From Nocardia tenerifensis NBRC 101015 (GTDB taxonomy: Bacteria; Actinomycetota; Actinomycetes; Mycobacteriales; Mycobacteriaceae): 64,000 nucleotides of DNA. The stretch lies in contig NZ_BAGH01000612.1 in assembly GCF_000308715.1 (NCBI RefSeq), positions 1-64,000 of the forward strand. Reading direction: 5' to 3'. This document shows positions 44,850-53,661 of this stretch, one piece after another. Positions within the stretch are counted from its first letter, which is position 1. Each line of letters begins with the position of its first letter. The position numbers and the translations under genes are program-made. The notes beneath the pieces are model-generated. The model ran no database searches and was not told the DNA's origin. It saw nothing but the letters and a program-made list of their open reading frames with translations.

Positions 44850-45113
44850 ATGGACGACGATCAATCTGGCGCGGAAAACGAAGATTCAAAGGCGAGGTTT
44901 GGAACCGCGGATAAACCGACGACGCGGGCGGACGTGTGCGAGTTGGCAACTCCCGCAGAGACTGCCAAATATCTGCGGACCACCGTCGGCAAGCTTGCCA
45001 ACGACCGGCACCTCGGCGTCGGGCCGCGCTATATGAAGTATGGCCGCAGTGTTCGCTATCCGTGGCGTTGCTTACGGGACTTCGTGGAAGAGAACATGTC
45101 CGGCGATCGGTAG
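44850..45113 (+). CDS. xis: Excisionase-type winged HTH protein
   Basis: 87 residues. ELATPAETAKYLRTTVGKLA is the recognition part of an HTH_17/MerR-like excisionase fold, followed by the wing GPRYMKYGRSVRYPW and a C-terminal helix. Such proteins bind and bend attachment-site DNA and shift the integrase toward excision. It lies directly upstream of the integrase, the usual order in actinobacterial integrative elements. A GAGGGGG tract precedes the start. Confidence 0.8.
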   Translation: MDDDQSGAENEDSKARFGTADKPTTRADVCELATPAETAKYLRTTVGKLANDRHLGVGPRYMKYGRSVRYPWRCLRDFVEENMSGDR

Positions 45114-45240
45114 TGCTGCGTGCGCAGAGGCCCTATGGCAATCATGCAGTTACTGCCGATGGTCTTTTGTGCATGTTCTGGATTTCCTACGCTCTCGCTG
45201 CACGGCACAGCTGAATGTTGGTGCCTGGCAGCCAAGGTGA

Positions 45241-45450
45241 ATGAGTGAGTGGGAAGGGGCAGGAAAATGCCTAGACAGGCGCCGCAGCCGGGGGATCCGA
45301 GCGAGGCAGGAGCCCGACCTTTGTCTCAGCGCCGCTGCGATCGAGGATGCCCATCGGCCGACCCTGAAGACACTGCACAGTACTCGTGCCACCCAGTGGG
45401 CGGAGGCTTGCGGTGTTCCGGCTCCGCAGTTGAGAACAGGGCGGTGGAGT
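45241..45450 (+). pseudogene. C-terminal remnant of a second tyrosine integrase
   Basis: In frame with the integrase and running into it without a stop, 45355-45435 encodes PTLKTLHSTRATQWAEACGV and then PAPQLRTGRW. This closely mirrors the catalytic C-terminus of the adjacent integrase (TPRTLRSTRATRVAEKYKLP, AARLILGH). It lacks the rest of the protein and the catalytic Tyr. I read it as a fragment of an earlier or duplicated integrase, not as the N-terminus of the present one. Confidence 0.55.
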
Positions 45451-46791
45451 ATGTCGCAGATTGACCTGGAGCCGGGGGTCCCAGGGAAGTTCAGCGAACC
45501 GAAGTGGAGTGAGTCGCGTCAGACGTACCAGATCCATTGCCTCGTCGGTGAGCCGTTCGGTGACCCGACGAAGGTCCACGCCTCCGGGAAGTCGAAGCCG
45601 AAGGCCGTCGCGAATCTGAAGAAGAGAGTCGCTACGTGGAAACCGAAGGCCGAGTCTCTTGGCGTGTACAGCTCGAACGTGACGGTCGAGGAGTTGTGCC
45701 TGGCGTGGCTCAAGCTGTACGAGCACGACGACAAGAAGCGCCCGCAGAACGCCAAACACTATCGGAGGGAGATCAATCCGGCGACGAAAGGTCGTGGGAA
45801 ACATGACAAGATTACGATCTCAGGTTCTGTGCTGGGGAAAATGAAGGCGTTGGAGGCCAGGCCGTTCCACATCCGCATCCACCTGGAGCAGATGAACGGA
45901 ACCGCGTACAAGAAGGCCCGCCAGAAGTCGATCCTGCGCAACGCGTTTCAGATGCTTGTAGACGACGGTCTCCGCGACGACAACCCGGTAAACAGTGTGC
46001 CGGGGAACAAGGGCACTCGGACGAAGACCGTCGTCAACCGGAGCCGCGTGCGCACTGGCGTCAACCCGTACTTCTCTGACGAACCTCAGCCGTTTACGGC
46101 GAACGAGATGAACTGGTATCGGGAGGCGGAGCGCGATTACTTCCCGCGCCCGTTGGCGTGCCGTTGGTTTGAGCAGCGCTATCTGGACTTCACAACCTTG
46201 GCGTACGAGCTTGCTGCGCGCCCCAGCGAGGCGCTCGCCGTCCGGTTCGACGACATCGACTTCGATCTGGGCGAGGTCGCTGTCACCGGAACAATCGTCG
46301 ATACCGAGCTCCGCGTGCATCAGGTGAAAAGTATCGTCGAGCAGTACGGACTCCCAGACGACGAGATCGTGTACCCACGCGGCTGGCCAGATTTCGACAA
46401 CGAGGACGTGGTCTGTTTGGCGTATCGGCAGCCGTTCACGAAGACAGCGAAATCGATGCGGACGATCAAGGTTGGCGGCGATTGTATGGCGATGCTGCGG
46501 CGACGGAAGATCGCGGCTAAGCCGCGGCATCGCCTTGTGCTCCCTTCGCGAACAGGGAAGGTGGTGCGGTCGGAGCAGATGTCGCTGACTTGGGCCAAGA
46601 TCGTTCGCGGAACCGGTCTGGAGTGGTCGACACCGAGAACGCTGCGCTCGACCCGTGCGACCCGTGTCGCCGAGAAGTACAAGCTCCCGGCCGCTCGCCT
46701 CATCCTCGGGCATGAGGAGAACTCGCCTGTGACAGCCCGGCACTACGTCCCTGACGAGCGGATGGTTGTCGACTTGGCCGATGCACGGTGA
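45451..46791 (+). CDS. int: Tyrosine-recombinase integrase
   Basis: 446 residues from the ATG at 45451; in-frame upstream sequence looks like a remnant. An N-terminal arm-binding domain and a SAM-like core-binding domain precede the catalytic domain, with Arg257 in AARPSEALAVR, Arg396-TL-Arg399 in place of the usual His-xx-Arg, LGHEENSPVT, and nucleophile Tyr432 in ARHYVPDE. It integrates and excises the element at its attachment site. The attachment site should be just downstream, but no tRNA gene is visible there. The His-to-Arg change at the first box position occurs in some active actinobacterial integrases. Confidence 0.85.
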   Translation: MSQIDLEPGVPGKFSEPKWSESRQTYQIHCLVGEPFGDPTKVHASGKSKPKAVANLKKRVATWKPKAESLGVYSSNVTVEELCLAWLKLYEHDDKKRPQNAKHYRREINPATKGRGKHDKITISGSVLGKMKALEARPFHIRIHLEQMNGTAYKKARQKSILRNAFQMLVDDGLRDDNPVNSVPGNKGTRTKTVVNRSRVRTGVNPYFSDEPQPFTANEMNWYREAERDYFPRPLACRWFEQRYLDFTTLAYELAARPSEALAVRFDDIDFDLGEVAVTGTIVDTELRVHQVKSIVEQYGLPDDEIVYPRGWPDFDNEDVVCLAYRQPFTKTAKSMRTIKVGGDCMAMLRRRKIAAKPRHRLVLPSRTGKVVRSEQMSLTWAKIVRGTGLEWSTPRTLRSTRATRVAEKYKLPAARLILGHEENSPVTARHYVPDERMVVDLADAR

Positions 46792-47097
46792 CTCCCAGGG
46801 ATGCCGGCTGAGCCGCTCAAAACGGCCACAAAACAGCCACATGCCAGCTGATTCCACCGCTTTATGCAGGTCAGGATGGGTGGACGGATCCAATGGGCTA
46901 CACCGAGCCGATCCTGCACCGGCGTCGGCGGGAGGCCAAGGCGCTCAACTGCCTGTAGGTTGCTGTTCGAAAAGTAGGGTCTGACAGCGCTTTTCGGCTC
47001 GAGGCCCCGCACCGGAGAAATCCGGCGCGGGGCCTCTTTCGTCACTGGAGATCAGCTCGACATGTGATGCGGCGGGCGCGACGTCGAATCCGCCTCC
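46792..47097. other. Integrase downstream region, probable right border
   Basis: About 306 bases without a supported gene. It contains the hairpin at 47002-47035 and no tRNA or tmRNA 3' end that I can recognise. If the integrase follows the usual layout, the right attachment site is here; the matching left copy lies outside the window, so the core sequence cannot be read. Confidence 0.4.
47002..47035 (+). terminator. Hairpin terminator
   Basis: AGGCCCCGCACCGGA (47002-47016) pairs with TCCGGCGCGGGGCCT (47021-47035) with one mismatch and a 4-base loop, followed by CTTTC. A GC-rich stem plus T-rich tail is a plausible intrinsic terminator for the integrase transcript. Confidence 0.7.
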
Positions 47098-50000
47098 GTG
47101 TACGGTGCGATGGGGGAGGACGAGGACGGAACATTGGGTGAGCAGAATCGCAGGTTGCGGACGGTTCTGGATGAGATCGTGGCGTCCGAGGTCACCAGCA
47201 ATGCCTTGACTTTGCACGGCAGCGTTGAGCGGTTCCGCGCAGCGGGTTGGAGCGAACGTGCGGGCATGCTCCGCGCCGACCCGCAGCTAGTCGATCCGGT
47301 CGTCGTGAGGAGCCTGTACGGCCGAGATCTCGCCGCCGCACTGTATGTGGAACGGGCGGTCGAAGTCGGTGTAGAGCGGGCGGTAGAGGACAGTGCGATG
47401 CTGGCCGATTTTGATTCGGCCCTGCGGTCGAAATCGACGCCCCGACTTGTCGATACGGTTGTGCGAACTGTCTCCGAGATGCGCAATGGTCAAGTGAACT
47501 GGGTGCTGCCGCTGCTCGTGCAGGGGGTCACGGAAACGGCAGCGAGATGCAGCGATCCCGAACTTCGCCGAGCGTTCGTATTCGTCATTGCGCGCGCCGC
47601 AGGCGTGGACGAGGCATGGGTCTATGCAGTCTTGGAACTGGCGGACGACCCTTCCGGAGTTACCGGAGCCGACCTCGCGCGCTTCGAAGGCCATTTCGGT
47701 GAGGTGGCGGCAGCGGCCGAGGTCGCCGAAAACTACGTGACGACATTCGGCCTCGGCCGCGACCGTGAGCGCGCGGTCGGCGAGATGACTGGGTTGCTCT
47801 GTGCCGCACGCGATCGGGGGACTGCGGCGGCACTAGACGAGTATCGCCTAGTCGTCCGCGCCCGATCGCTAGCCTCCTCGGAGCGGATAGGTCCGGAGTT
47901 GTACAGCGAGCTCGAGGATCTGCTCGGTGAATTGATCAGCGGCTACGAAGCCGACGGGGCAGTGTGGCTGCTCGGCGCTGCGCTACCGCTCGGACGTAGG
48001 GCGATGCGCGAGGTACCCGCCGATGATTCGCGGTATGCGGAGGTGATCTCGGCGGTGAGCTCGGTCATCTCGGACCAGGTGGACCGTGGCGACCGGCCTG
48101 CGGATCACATGGTTGAGGCATTGACTCTGGCGCGGGAGTCGGTGCGGTTGTGCGACGAGAAATCCCCTGCCCGAGCGCGTTTCGAGTCCAACCTCGGCTA
48201 TCGGATCGGTGTGGCGGTTGAGACGGGTGTTTTGGCGGCCGACTCCCTACGAGAGGCGGTGGATTGGCTGGAGAAGGCGTTGTCTCGAACCGAACCCGGT
48301 GATCCGAATTTGCCGTGGCGCTTGTCGAGATTGAGTTCTCATCTGTGCCAAGCAGTCTGGGCGATGGTCATGCCGGTGGAGGAACTGACGACTGCCGTCC
48401 GGTACGCTCGGGCGGCCACTATGTTGGTCGAGCCCGATGATCCGGATAGACCGGCGTTTGTGATGCTCGAGTGCAACGCGATCTCGCGTGCGATCGACGC
48501 CGGTTTACACGACGCCGACGAGCTGGTCGATGCGATCCGTGCGGCAGAAGCCGCAGTCATGGCGACTTCAGACCATCATCCGGACAAGATTTCCCAGATG
48601 GCCAACCTCGGTAGTCTGATCGCGGAAGGCTGGGCTGCGGGACGGTGCGATCAGGAACAGTTGCGCACCGCACTGTCGCTACAAGAGGCCGCGCTGGCCG
48701 GCACCGAGGTCGACAGCCCCTACCGGGCCTCACGCATGGACAACCTCTCCGTGCGCATCTCGGCAGCAGTGTCGAGCGGAATCGTCCCGGCTGCGGAGAT
48801 GATTCGAGCGATGGAACTCGGTTACGGTGCGGTTGCCGCTACCGAGGAGGGACATCCGGATCGGGTGGGATTCCTCGCCAACCTGTCGGCCACGCTGTTC
48901 ACCGCTGCCCAGGTGGGGATCGTAGAGCAAGACGATCTGTGGATCGGCGCCGAGCTCGCGCGGCACGCACTCGACGGCACGCCGGAAACCTATGCAGCAC
49001 TTCGCGCGTCGCGAGCCGGTACCCTTGCGAGCCTGCTGGCCGAGCTCGATGAAGGGTATCTGCCCGAGGCAGTGGAACGGGCCGAGGACGCGGTGCGCCT
49101 TTGTGGTGCCGAGGATCCTGACCGGGTGCTGTACATCTCCACACTGAGCAGCATTTTGGTCGACGCCGTACGCGCTGGACTCGTGGCGAGCGACAGGCTG
49201 GTCGAGGCCCTGCGACTGGCTCGCGAAGCGGAGGCCGTTACCCCTCGCGGCCATCCGGAGCACCATATCAACAGATCCAACTTGGCTGCGGTGATCGCGG
49301 AATGTGTACGGGCCGGCATCGTTGACGATGTCGATTTCGGTGAAGCGGTAGACCTTTCGCTCGACGTCCTCACGATGCTTCCAGTTTCCGATCCTGACCG
49401 CGCTCGTTGTGTCACGAACTTGGGCCTCATCCTCAACGATGCAGTGCTGCACCGAACGCTGTCCGAGCAAGATGCTGCGCAGACGATGATCGAGCTGATC
49501 GATGAGTTCTGGAACTGGGCCAGGCACGGTGCGCCGAGTCCGGACCAACGCGCCCATGCGCTGACGGTCAGCGAGGGTCTGATTGCTACCGCTGTTCCTC
49601 TCGTGCTGGCGGGCGCGGGGGCACGTGAGGCGATACGCGCCGCAGAAAGTGTCCGCCACTGCCTCGTCGACGCGCGGAACGCGCCATTCCTACCCGACCT
49701 TCCCGGTCACGAATTGGAGGTAGCACGGTATCGGGTCGCATCCGCTGAATATTCTCGCGCGCAGCGACACTTCGAGGAAGACTTCGGCGACGCGCGCGAC
49801 ACGACCAGAGCGGCCACGCTGCTCGCCGAAGCTGTCGAGACGATCCGCGACATCCCGGGGATGAGCGAATTCGGCAGGCGGCCCCAAATCCAAGACCTGA
49901 TCAGAGATCTGAACCCAGACACGCGGGCGATCTATCTGGTGACCCACTCCAGTGGCGGCACAGCTTTGATCCTGGAACCGAGTGGCGAGGCTTTCTCGAT

Positions 50001-50970
50001 CGAATTGCCAGACCTAGACGAAGCGACTGTGATCACACAAATCGGGCATCTCCTCGACAGCCCGGACAATGCGATCGATACCGCTGCCTGGCTGTGGATC
50101 GCCGTGGCAGCGCCGCTGATCGAAAAACTCGGCATCGACAGCGCATGGGTGATCGTCCCCACCGCGCACACCGCAATGTTGCCGTTGCACTCGGCAGGCC
50201 TGGTGAACGGACCATGGCTCGACCATCTCGTCGAGGTCCGGACGCTTCCGACATTGCGGCACCTTTCCGCAGTCACCGCGCCCCGGGCCGATGGAGTGCC
50301 GACGATCGCGATGAGTAGCGCGCCCGACCTCGCCTTCCTGAAGGGAGACTGTGAGGTGACCCGTGGCTTCTTCCCGGATGCCGTGAGCCCCATCGGCAAA
50401 GAGCCGACCACGGTGGATTGGGCTCTCAACAACCTCGCCGAAACAAGCTGTGCCGTACTAGGTGGGCACGCACGTTACGACTTCGAAGACGGAGTGTGCC
50501 TGGATCTCGACGACGGAGCACTCACCGCGGCGTTGCTGGACCGCCTACCACGGCGTCGACGTGCGATTGCGATCGTGACGGCATGCTCGTCGGCGCAAGT
50601 CTCCACCACATTCATCAACGAAACTATCGGTCTGCCTTCGGCATTGCTCCAAGCCGGCTTCCGCGGGGTTTGCGCGAGCATGTGGCCAGTGGATGACCCG
50701 GTCGCTTTCGTCACCATTGGACGATTCCTGCAATTGCACACAAGCGACCCGCAACGCGCGGCCGCTACTGTGCTCCGCGACGTTCGACACTGGCTGCACG
50801 CGGTCACGACCCGCGATCTGCGTCGATGGTTCGCCGAACTCGATGACCAGATCGGATTCTCAGAAGCCCTCAGCACCGAATTCGACGATTGGCTGGCCGT
50901 GCACGGTCCCCGCGCCCGGCCGTTGCGAGATCCGGTGCACTGGGCTGCATTCGCCTACATCGGCCGATAA
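47098..50970 (+). CDS. TPR-rich CHAT (caspase-like) protease
   Basis: Up to 1290 residues; the start is uncertain (GTG 47098, ATG 47110 or a later TTG at 47134), as no clear ribosome binding site is seen. About residues 200-950 are degenerate TPR-like repeats, each with a (L/A)xxAVxxxxxxGxxPDRxxxLxNL pattern. The C-terminal CHAT domain has the His of LGGHARYDF (His1124) and the Cys of IVTACSSAQVS (Cys1163), an intact caspase-type dyad. CHAT proteases with TPR sensors act as effectors in conflict systems. Here it is followed by SLATT and nucleotidyltransferase-like genes. Confidence 0.85.
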   Translation: MYGAMGEDEDGTLGEQNRRLRTVLDEIVASEVTSNALTLHGSVERFRAAGWSERAGMLRADPQLVDPVVVRSLYGRDLAAALYVERAVEVGVERAVEDSAMLADFDSALRSKSTPRLVDTVVRTVSEMRNGQVNWVLPLLVQGVTETAARCSDPELRRAFVFVIARAAGVDEAWVYAVLELADDPSGVTGADLARFEGHFGEVAAAAEVAENYVTTFGLGRDRERAVGEMTGLLCAARDRGTAAALDEYRLVVRARSLASSERIGPELYSELEDLLGELISGYEADGAVWLLGAALPLGRRAMREVPADDSRYAEVISAVSSVISDQVDRGDRPADHMVEALTLARESVRLCDEKSPARARFESNLGYRIGVAVETGVLAADSLREAVDWLEKALSRTEPGDPNLPWRLSRLSSHLCQAVWAMVMPVEELTTAVRYARAATMLVEPDDPDRPAFVMLECNAISRAIDAGLHDADELVDAIRAAEAAVMATSDHHPDKISQMANLGSLIAEGWAAGRCDQEQLRTALSLQEAALAGTEVDSPYRASRMDNLSVRISAAVSSGIVPAAEMIRAMELGYGAVAATEEGHPDRVGFLANLSATLFTAAQVGIVEQDDLWIGAELARHALDGTPETYAALRASRAGTLASLLAELDEGYLPEAVERAEDAVRLCGAEDPDRVLYISTLSSILVDAVRAGLVASDRLVEALRLAREAEAVTPRGHPEHHINRSNLAAVIAECVRAGIVDDVDFGEAVDLSLDVLTMLPVSDPDRARCVTNLGLILNDAVLHRTLSEQDAAQTMIELIDEFWNWARHGAPSPDQRAHALTVSEGLIATAVPLVLAGAGAREAIRAAESVRHCLVDARNAPFLPDLPGHELEVARYRVASAEYSRAQRHFEEDFGDARDTTRAATLLAEAVETIRDIPGMSEFGRRPQIQDLIRDLNPDTRAIYLVTHSSGGTALILEPSGEAFSIELPDLDEATVITQIGHLLDSPDNAIDTAAWLWIAVAAPLIEKLGIDSAWVIVPTAHTAMLPLHSAGLVNGPWLDHLVEVRTLPTLRHLSAVTAPRADGVPTIAMSSAPDLAFLKGDCEVTRGFFPDAVSPIGKEPTTVDWALNNLAETSCAVLGGHARYDFEDGVCLDLDDGALTAALLDRLPRRRRAIAIVTACSSAQVSTTFINETIGLPSALLQAGFRGVCASMWPVDDPVAFVTIGRFLQLHTSDPQRAAATVLRDVRHWLHAVTTRDLRRWFAELDDQIGFSEALSTEFDDWLAVHGPRARPLRDPVHWAAFAYIGR

Positions 50971-51078
50971 GGCGCTGGCGCCGCATAAAAGAAATCGTTT
51001 GCGCTGCAATCGATCTCGGTGCCATCAGCGCTCTATGGCAAGTGACGAGCTAGGATACTTGCGCAGGTAGGGGTGACA

Positions 51079-51573
51079 ATGGGCGATATGCGGAGTCGTT
51101 TCGAGGTCGAGGCCGAGCAGTTGATCAGCGATCTGTTGTACACCGAGAAGGCACACTTCGCGTCGGCCGAGTCCGCTCAACGGTTCCACCGCAGTCTGGG
51201 GGGAGCGGCTGCGGTAGCAGGCGCGGTCGCGGCGGCCGCAGTTGTTTCCGAATGGTCGCCCTCGCTCGCGGCTATCGCGGCACTTGCGGCCAGCGCCTCC
51301 TCCGCGGTGCTCACCCTGGTGAACCCTCAGGAGTCTGCGCAACAACATCTGGACACCGGCCGTTCCCTGGCCGCTTTGCGAGCCGAGGTGCGCCAAACCC
51401 GGGATTTGGATCTGGACCCGGAGTCCTCGGTGCCGCTGCCCGAGGTGCGAGAAGCGTTGCGGCGGTTCGCCGATCGGAAATCGGAGATAGATCGTGGCGC
51501 ACCGGGCTTGCAGGAGCGGCCGTTCCGTCGAGCTCAGGCCAAGGTGGCCAGGGGTGACTTCAAGGTCGGCTAG
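51079..51573 (+). CDS. SLATT-type two-TM effector protein
   Basis: 164 residues, ATG at 51079 after AGGGGTGACA. A helical N-terminus (ISDLLYTEKAHFASAESAQR) leads into two adjacent membrane helices (about 40-58 and 62-80). A long helix containing NPQESAQQHLDTGRSLAALR comes next. This is the layout of SLATT proteins (SMODS and SLOG-associating two-TM effector), predicted to form pores or disturb the membrane when activated by a nucleotide signal. It stands between a CHAT protease and a nucleotidyltransferase-like gene, which fits that role. Confidence 0.75.
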   Translation: MGDMRSRFEVEAEQLISDLLYTEKAHFASAESAQRFHRSLGGAAAVAGAVAAAAVVSEWSPSLAAIAALAASASSAVLTLVNPQESAQQHLDTGRSLAALRAEVRQTRDLDLDPESSVPLPEVREALRRFADRKSEIDRGAPGLQERPFRRAQAKVARGDFKVG

Positions 51574-51634
51574 GTGGACCCTGTATCGACGGAGTGTTCA
51601 CCCACAGTATCGGGAGAAGACAGGAGGGGGCGCA

Positions 51635-52393
51635 TTGTCCTCGACCGACTCGGATTTGACGTACCCGCACGACAGCAAAGGGTACCGGCCGACCGCCGCA
51701 GACCTGCGGTTCCTCGGCGTCTCAGTCGAGGAACTCCGAGAGATGTCCGCACAGACAGTTCCGCTCGGCATGACATCGGACGACTACCAGAAGTTTGTCG
51801 ACGAACTCGTCAAGGCCGCCGCTCTTGACGGCATCACTCAGATCGACGTGCGACTGAAAGGAAGTTCCGGTCGGTTCTTCTCCGGCAGGCACAAGCAGAT
51901 GACCTACGACCGAAATCTGATTGGCCAGTACATCCGGCAGGTAAGGGGGGACTTTGCGTTGTCTTTCGAGTTGGACGGCATCATGGAGCAGTTGGCCAGC
52001 GTGTGGGCCGACCCAGAGAATCGCCCCCACGAACGACCGTTCGACTCCTATTGGCGGCTGGGCATATCCGGACAACCCAGCGACTACGACATCCAGGTAT
52101 GCAGCAACACGATCGCCGAACGCGCACGTGGACGACTCGCCGAGTTCGGCCTCACCTCGGAGTACGACGAGAAGGACCCAACCTACGGGTACATCGATCA
52201 CAAGCTTGTCGAACGGGCAGCACCACGGCTGCTCTTCTGGTCACGACGCGAGACCGAACGGCTGCGCCGCCCTGTCACAATCGCGGCATTCCCGTCGGAG
52301 GGTCCACAGCGGCTGACCGGAGAGCAAGCTGCATTATCGAATCACCTGTGCTCTGCGGACTGGATCGTCTGGAGAAGCGGACATGATGAGTGA
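51635..52393 (+). CDS. Nucleotidyltransferase-like protein next to SLATT
   Basis: 252 residues from a TTG with AGGAGG seven bases upstream. VRLKGSSGRFFSGRHK and, later, LGISGQPSDYDIQVCS contain the pieces of a nucleotidyltransferase active site: a Gly-Ser turn followed by Ser-Asp-x-Asp. Two Gly-Ser turns precede the DxD, the second only a few residues away, so the exact fold is not certain. Next to SLATT, the expected partner is a SMODS-type enzyme that makes an oligonucleotide second messenger; this may be a divergent or related family. The catalytic state is unknown. Confidence 0.5.
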   Translation: MSSTDSDLTYPHDSKGYRPTAADLRFLGVSVEELREMSAQTVPLGMTSDDYQKFVDELVKAAALDGITQIDVRLKGSSGRFFSGRHKQMTYDRNLIGQYIRQVRGDFALSFELDGIMEQLASVWADPENRPHERPFDSYWRLGISGQPSDYDIQVCSNTIAERARGRLAEFGLTSEYDEKDPTYGYIDHKLVERAAPRLLFWSRRETERLRRPVTIAAFPSEGPQRLTGEQAALSNHLCSADWIVWRSGHDE

Positions 52394-52667
52394 CCCTGCA
52401 GCGCCGGTGAGCACAGTATGGGCCCATCACCTCGGTCATTGGCCTGACCGCACCGAAGTCGAGCATCTACAGCGACTCGGATTCGCGTTCCCAACCATCG
52501 AAGACCAGAACGAATGGATCGTCGGGTTCCTGATCCTCGACGACAGGCTCGAATCCATGGCCGTTGTCTACGCCACGCGCAGCATGACCGATGCGGGTAT
52601 CGACTTCGAGCTTCGTGCGCCGGCCGCCCCCAGATCGGGCAACCGAAATACGTTCGGAGATTATTAG
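52383..52667 (+). CDS. Small hypothetical protein coupled to the nucleotidyltransferase-like gene
   Basis: 94 residues; the start overlaps the upstream stop by 11 bases. The sequence EHLQRLGFAFPTIEDQNEWI and the following ILDDRLESMAVVYATRS suggest a small alpha/beta fold. The same frame continues after two closely spaced stops (TAG 52665, TGA 52674) as the next gene, so this may be the front part of a disrupted longer gene. No family recognised. Confidence 0.45.
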   Translation: MMSDPAAPVSTVWAHHLGHWPDRTEVEHLQRLGFAFPTIEDQNEWIVGFLILDDRLESMAVVYATRSMTDAGIDFELRAPAAPRSGNRNTFGDY

Positions 52668-52745
52668 ATTCGTTGAGTCCGGCGCGGCTTCGACTCGTTC
52701 GATGACGAAATTGCCCGACTCTGGCAACTGTCGGACGAACAACTT

Positions 52746-53045
52746 TTGCAAGAGTTCGGAGCGCATCTCGTTCGCGGCACACGCGATGATCAGGACAGCG
52801 AACAGGACTTACGTCGACGCGCGCAGAATTGGTTCGCTACCAACCGAGCGGACCTTCAGGATCTGATCTGCGGCAACCCCGACGTACAGGACCTTGCGAA
52901 AAGTCCCGAAGGCGTCGCACGACTGGCCGACCTGCTGACCGAACTGCTGTCGAGGACAACCGTGCGCGGTGTCGCCGTCTACCTCGTCAAGCAAGGGCTC
53001 GATAAGCTCTGCAGCCCTACCGGTATCGTCGACCCGGACAACTAG
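52746..53045 (+). CDS. Small helical protein, possibly a fragment
   Basis: 100 residues from a TTG at 52746. The frame is open back to 52677 with coding-like sequence (FDSFDDEIARLWQLSDEQLL) but has no good start there. The product is helical and charged and contains NPDVQDLAKSPEGVARLADL. It shares the frame of the preceding 94-residue gene across two stops, and another frame nearby reads KYVRRLLDSLSPARLRL. A frameshift or decay of a single gene is likely. No family recognised. Confidence 0.35.
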   Translation: MQEFGAHLVRGTRDDQDSEQDLRRRAQNWFATNRADLQDLICGNPDVQDLAKSPEGVARLADLLTELLSRTTVRGVAVYLVKQGLDKLCSPTGIVDPDN

Positions 53046-53157
53046 ACTCCACCCGTGCCATTGGTGTCCAGGGGTGGGCTGACCGCGCTCGACAACCTGC
53101 AGACCTTGTGCTGGCGGTGCAACCGCACCAAGTCGAACAAGGTCCGTCCCGGCTGAT
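53046..53157 (+). pseudogene. HNH endonuclease C-terminal fragment
   Basis: The frame reads RGGLTALDNLQTLCWRCN followed by RTKSNKVRPG and a stop. This is the second half of an HNH nuclease motif (S-RGG-x-x-x-x-x-NLQ-x-LC-x-x-CN). The first catalytic His and everything upstream are missing and no start exists, so it is a gene remnant. Confidence 0.75.
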
Positions 53158-53323
53158 CGTCGGCCGACCTGGCGGCTGAAGGTTCTCTGCTGCTTCACTC
53201 TCGGCGGCCCTGCGGGGGCAGAGACGTGCGGGCGTTGTCGACCGCACGATGCTTGGATCGGTGCTGGCGCCTCCTGCCGCCAGAGTTGGTTGTCGTGTGG
53301 CAGGTCGACGTCGGTCCGGCAAG
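53158..53323. other. Non-coding debris between remnants
   Basis: Together with the flanking HNH and UspA fragments this makes more than 600 bases without an intact gene. Overlapping frames here have no ribosome binding sites. I see nothing structured in it. Confidence 0.4.
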
Positions 53324-53597
53324 TTACGGCCGGCGCGTTTTGTCGGGGTGCACGACCATGACCGGGCAATCGGCATGCTGCACAAGCCAATTGCTGGTCG
53401 AGCCGAGCAGAAGGCTGCGGAAGCCGCCTCGACCTCGACTGGCGACCATGATGAGCTGGGCCGACTCGGACCATATGCCGAGATGTTCGCGGGGCCCGGA
53501 GGGGTGCACGAGGCGGGTGACGTCGACGTCGGGTACTTGTCATCGGCGTCGAAGTCTGGCGGGATACACAGCACTCGAAATCGATGGGGTGCGACAT
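53324..53597 (-). pseudogene. Universal stress protein (UspA) remnant
   Basis: The minus strand encodes PDVDVTRLVHPSGPREHLGI and ends SAQLIMVASRGRGGFRSLLL, GSTSNWLVQHADCPVMVV, the C-terminal half of a UspA fold with its ATP-binding G-x-x-G and GS motifs. Upstream the reading shifts frame at about 53,533 (DADDKYP in another frame), and no N-terminal half exists. A decayed fragment. Confidence 0.7.
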
Positions 53598-53661
53598 CTA
53601 ATGTGCTCGAACGGAAGTCGAGCATTACTTCCGAAATAAGCCGACGCGCTCGCACTGTATC

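Noticed and set aside
45820-46893. Minus-strand frame opposite the integrase
   Set aside because: The integrase catalytic residues are clear on the plus strand; the antisense product has no recognisable features.
46792-47097. tRNA or tmRNA end as integration site
   Set aside because: The GGTTGCTGTTCGAAA stretch hints at a T-loop, but no acceptor stem or cloverleaf can be drawn.
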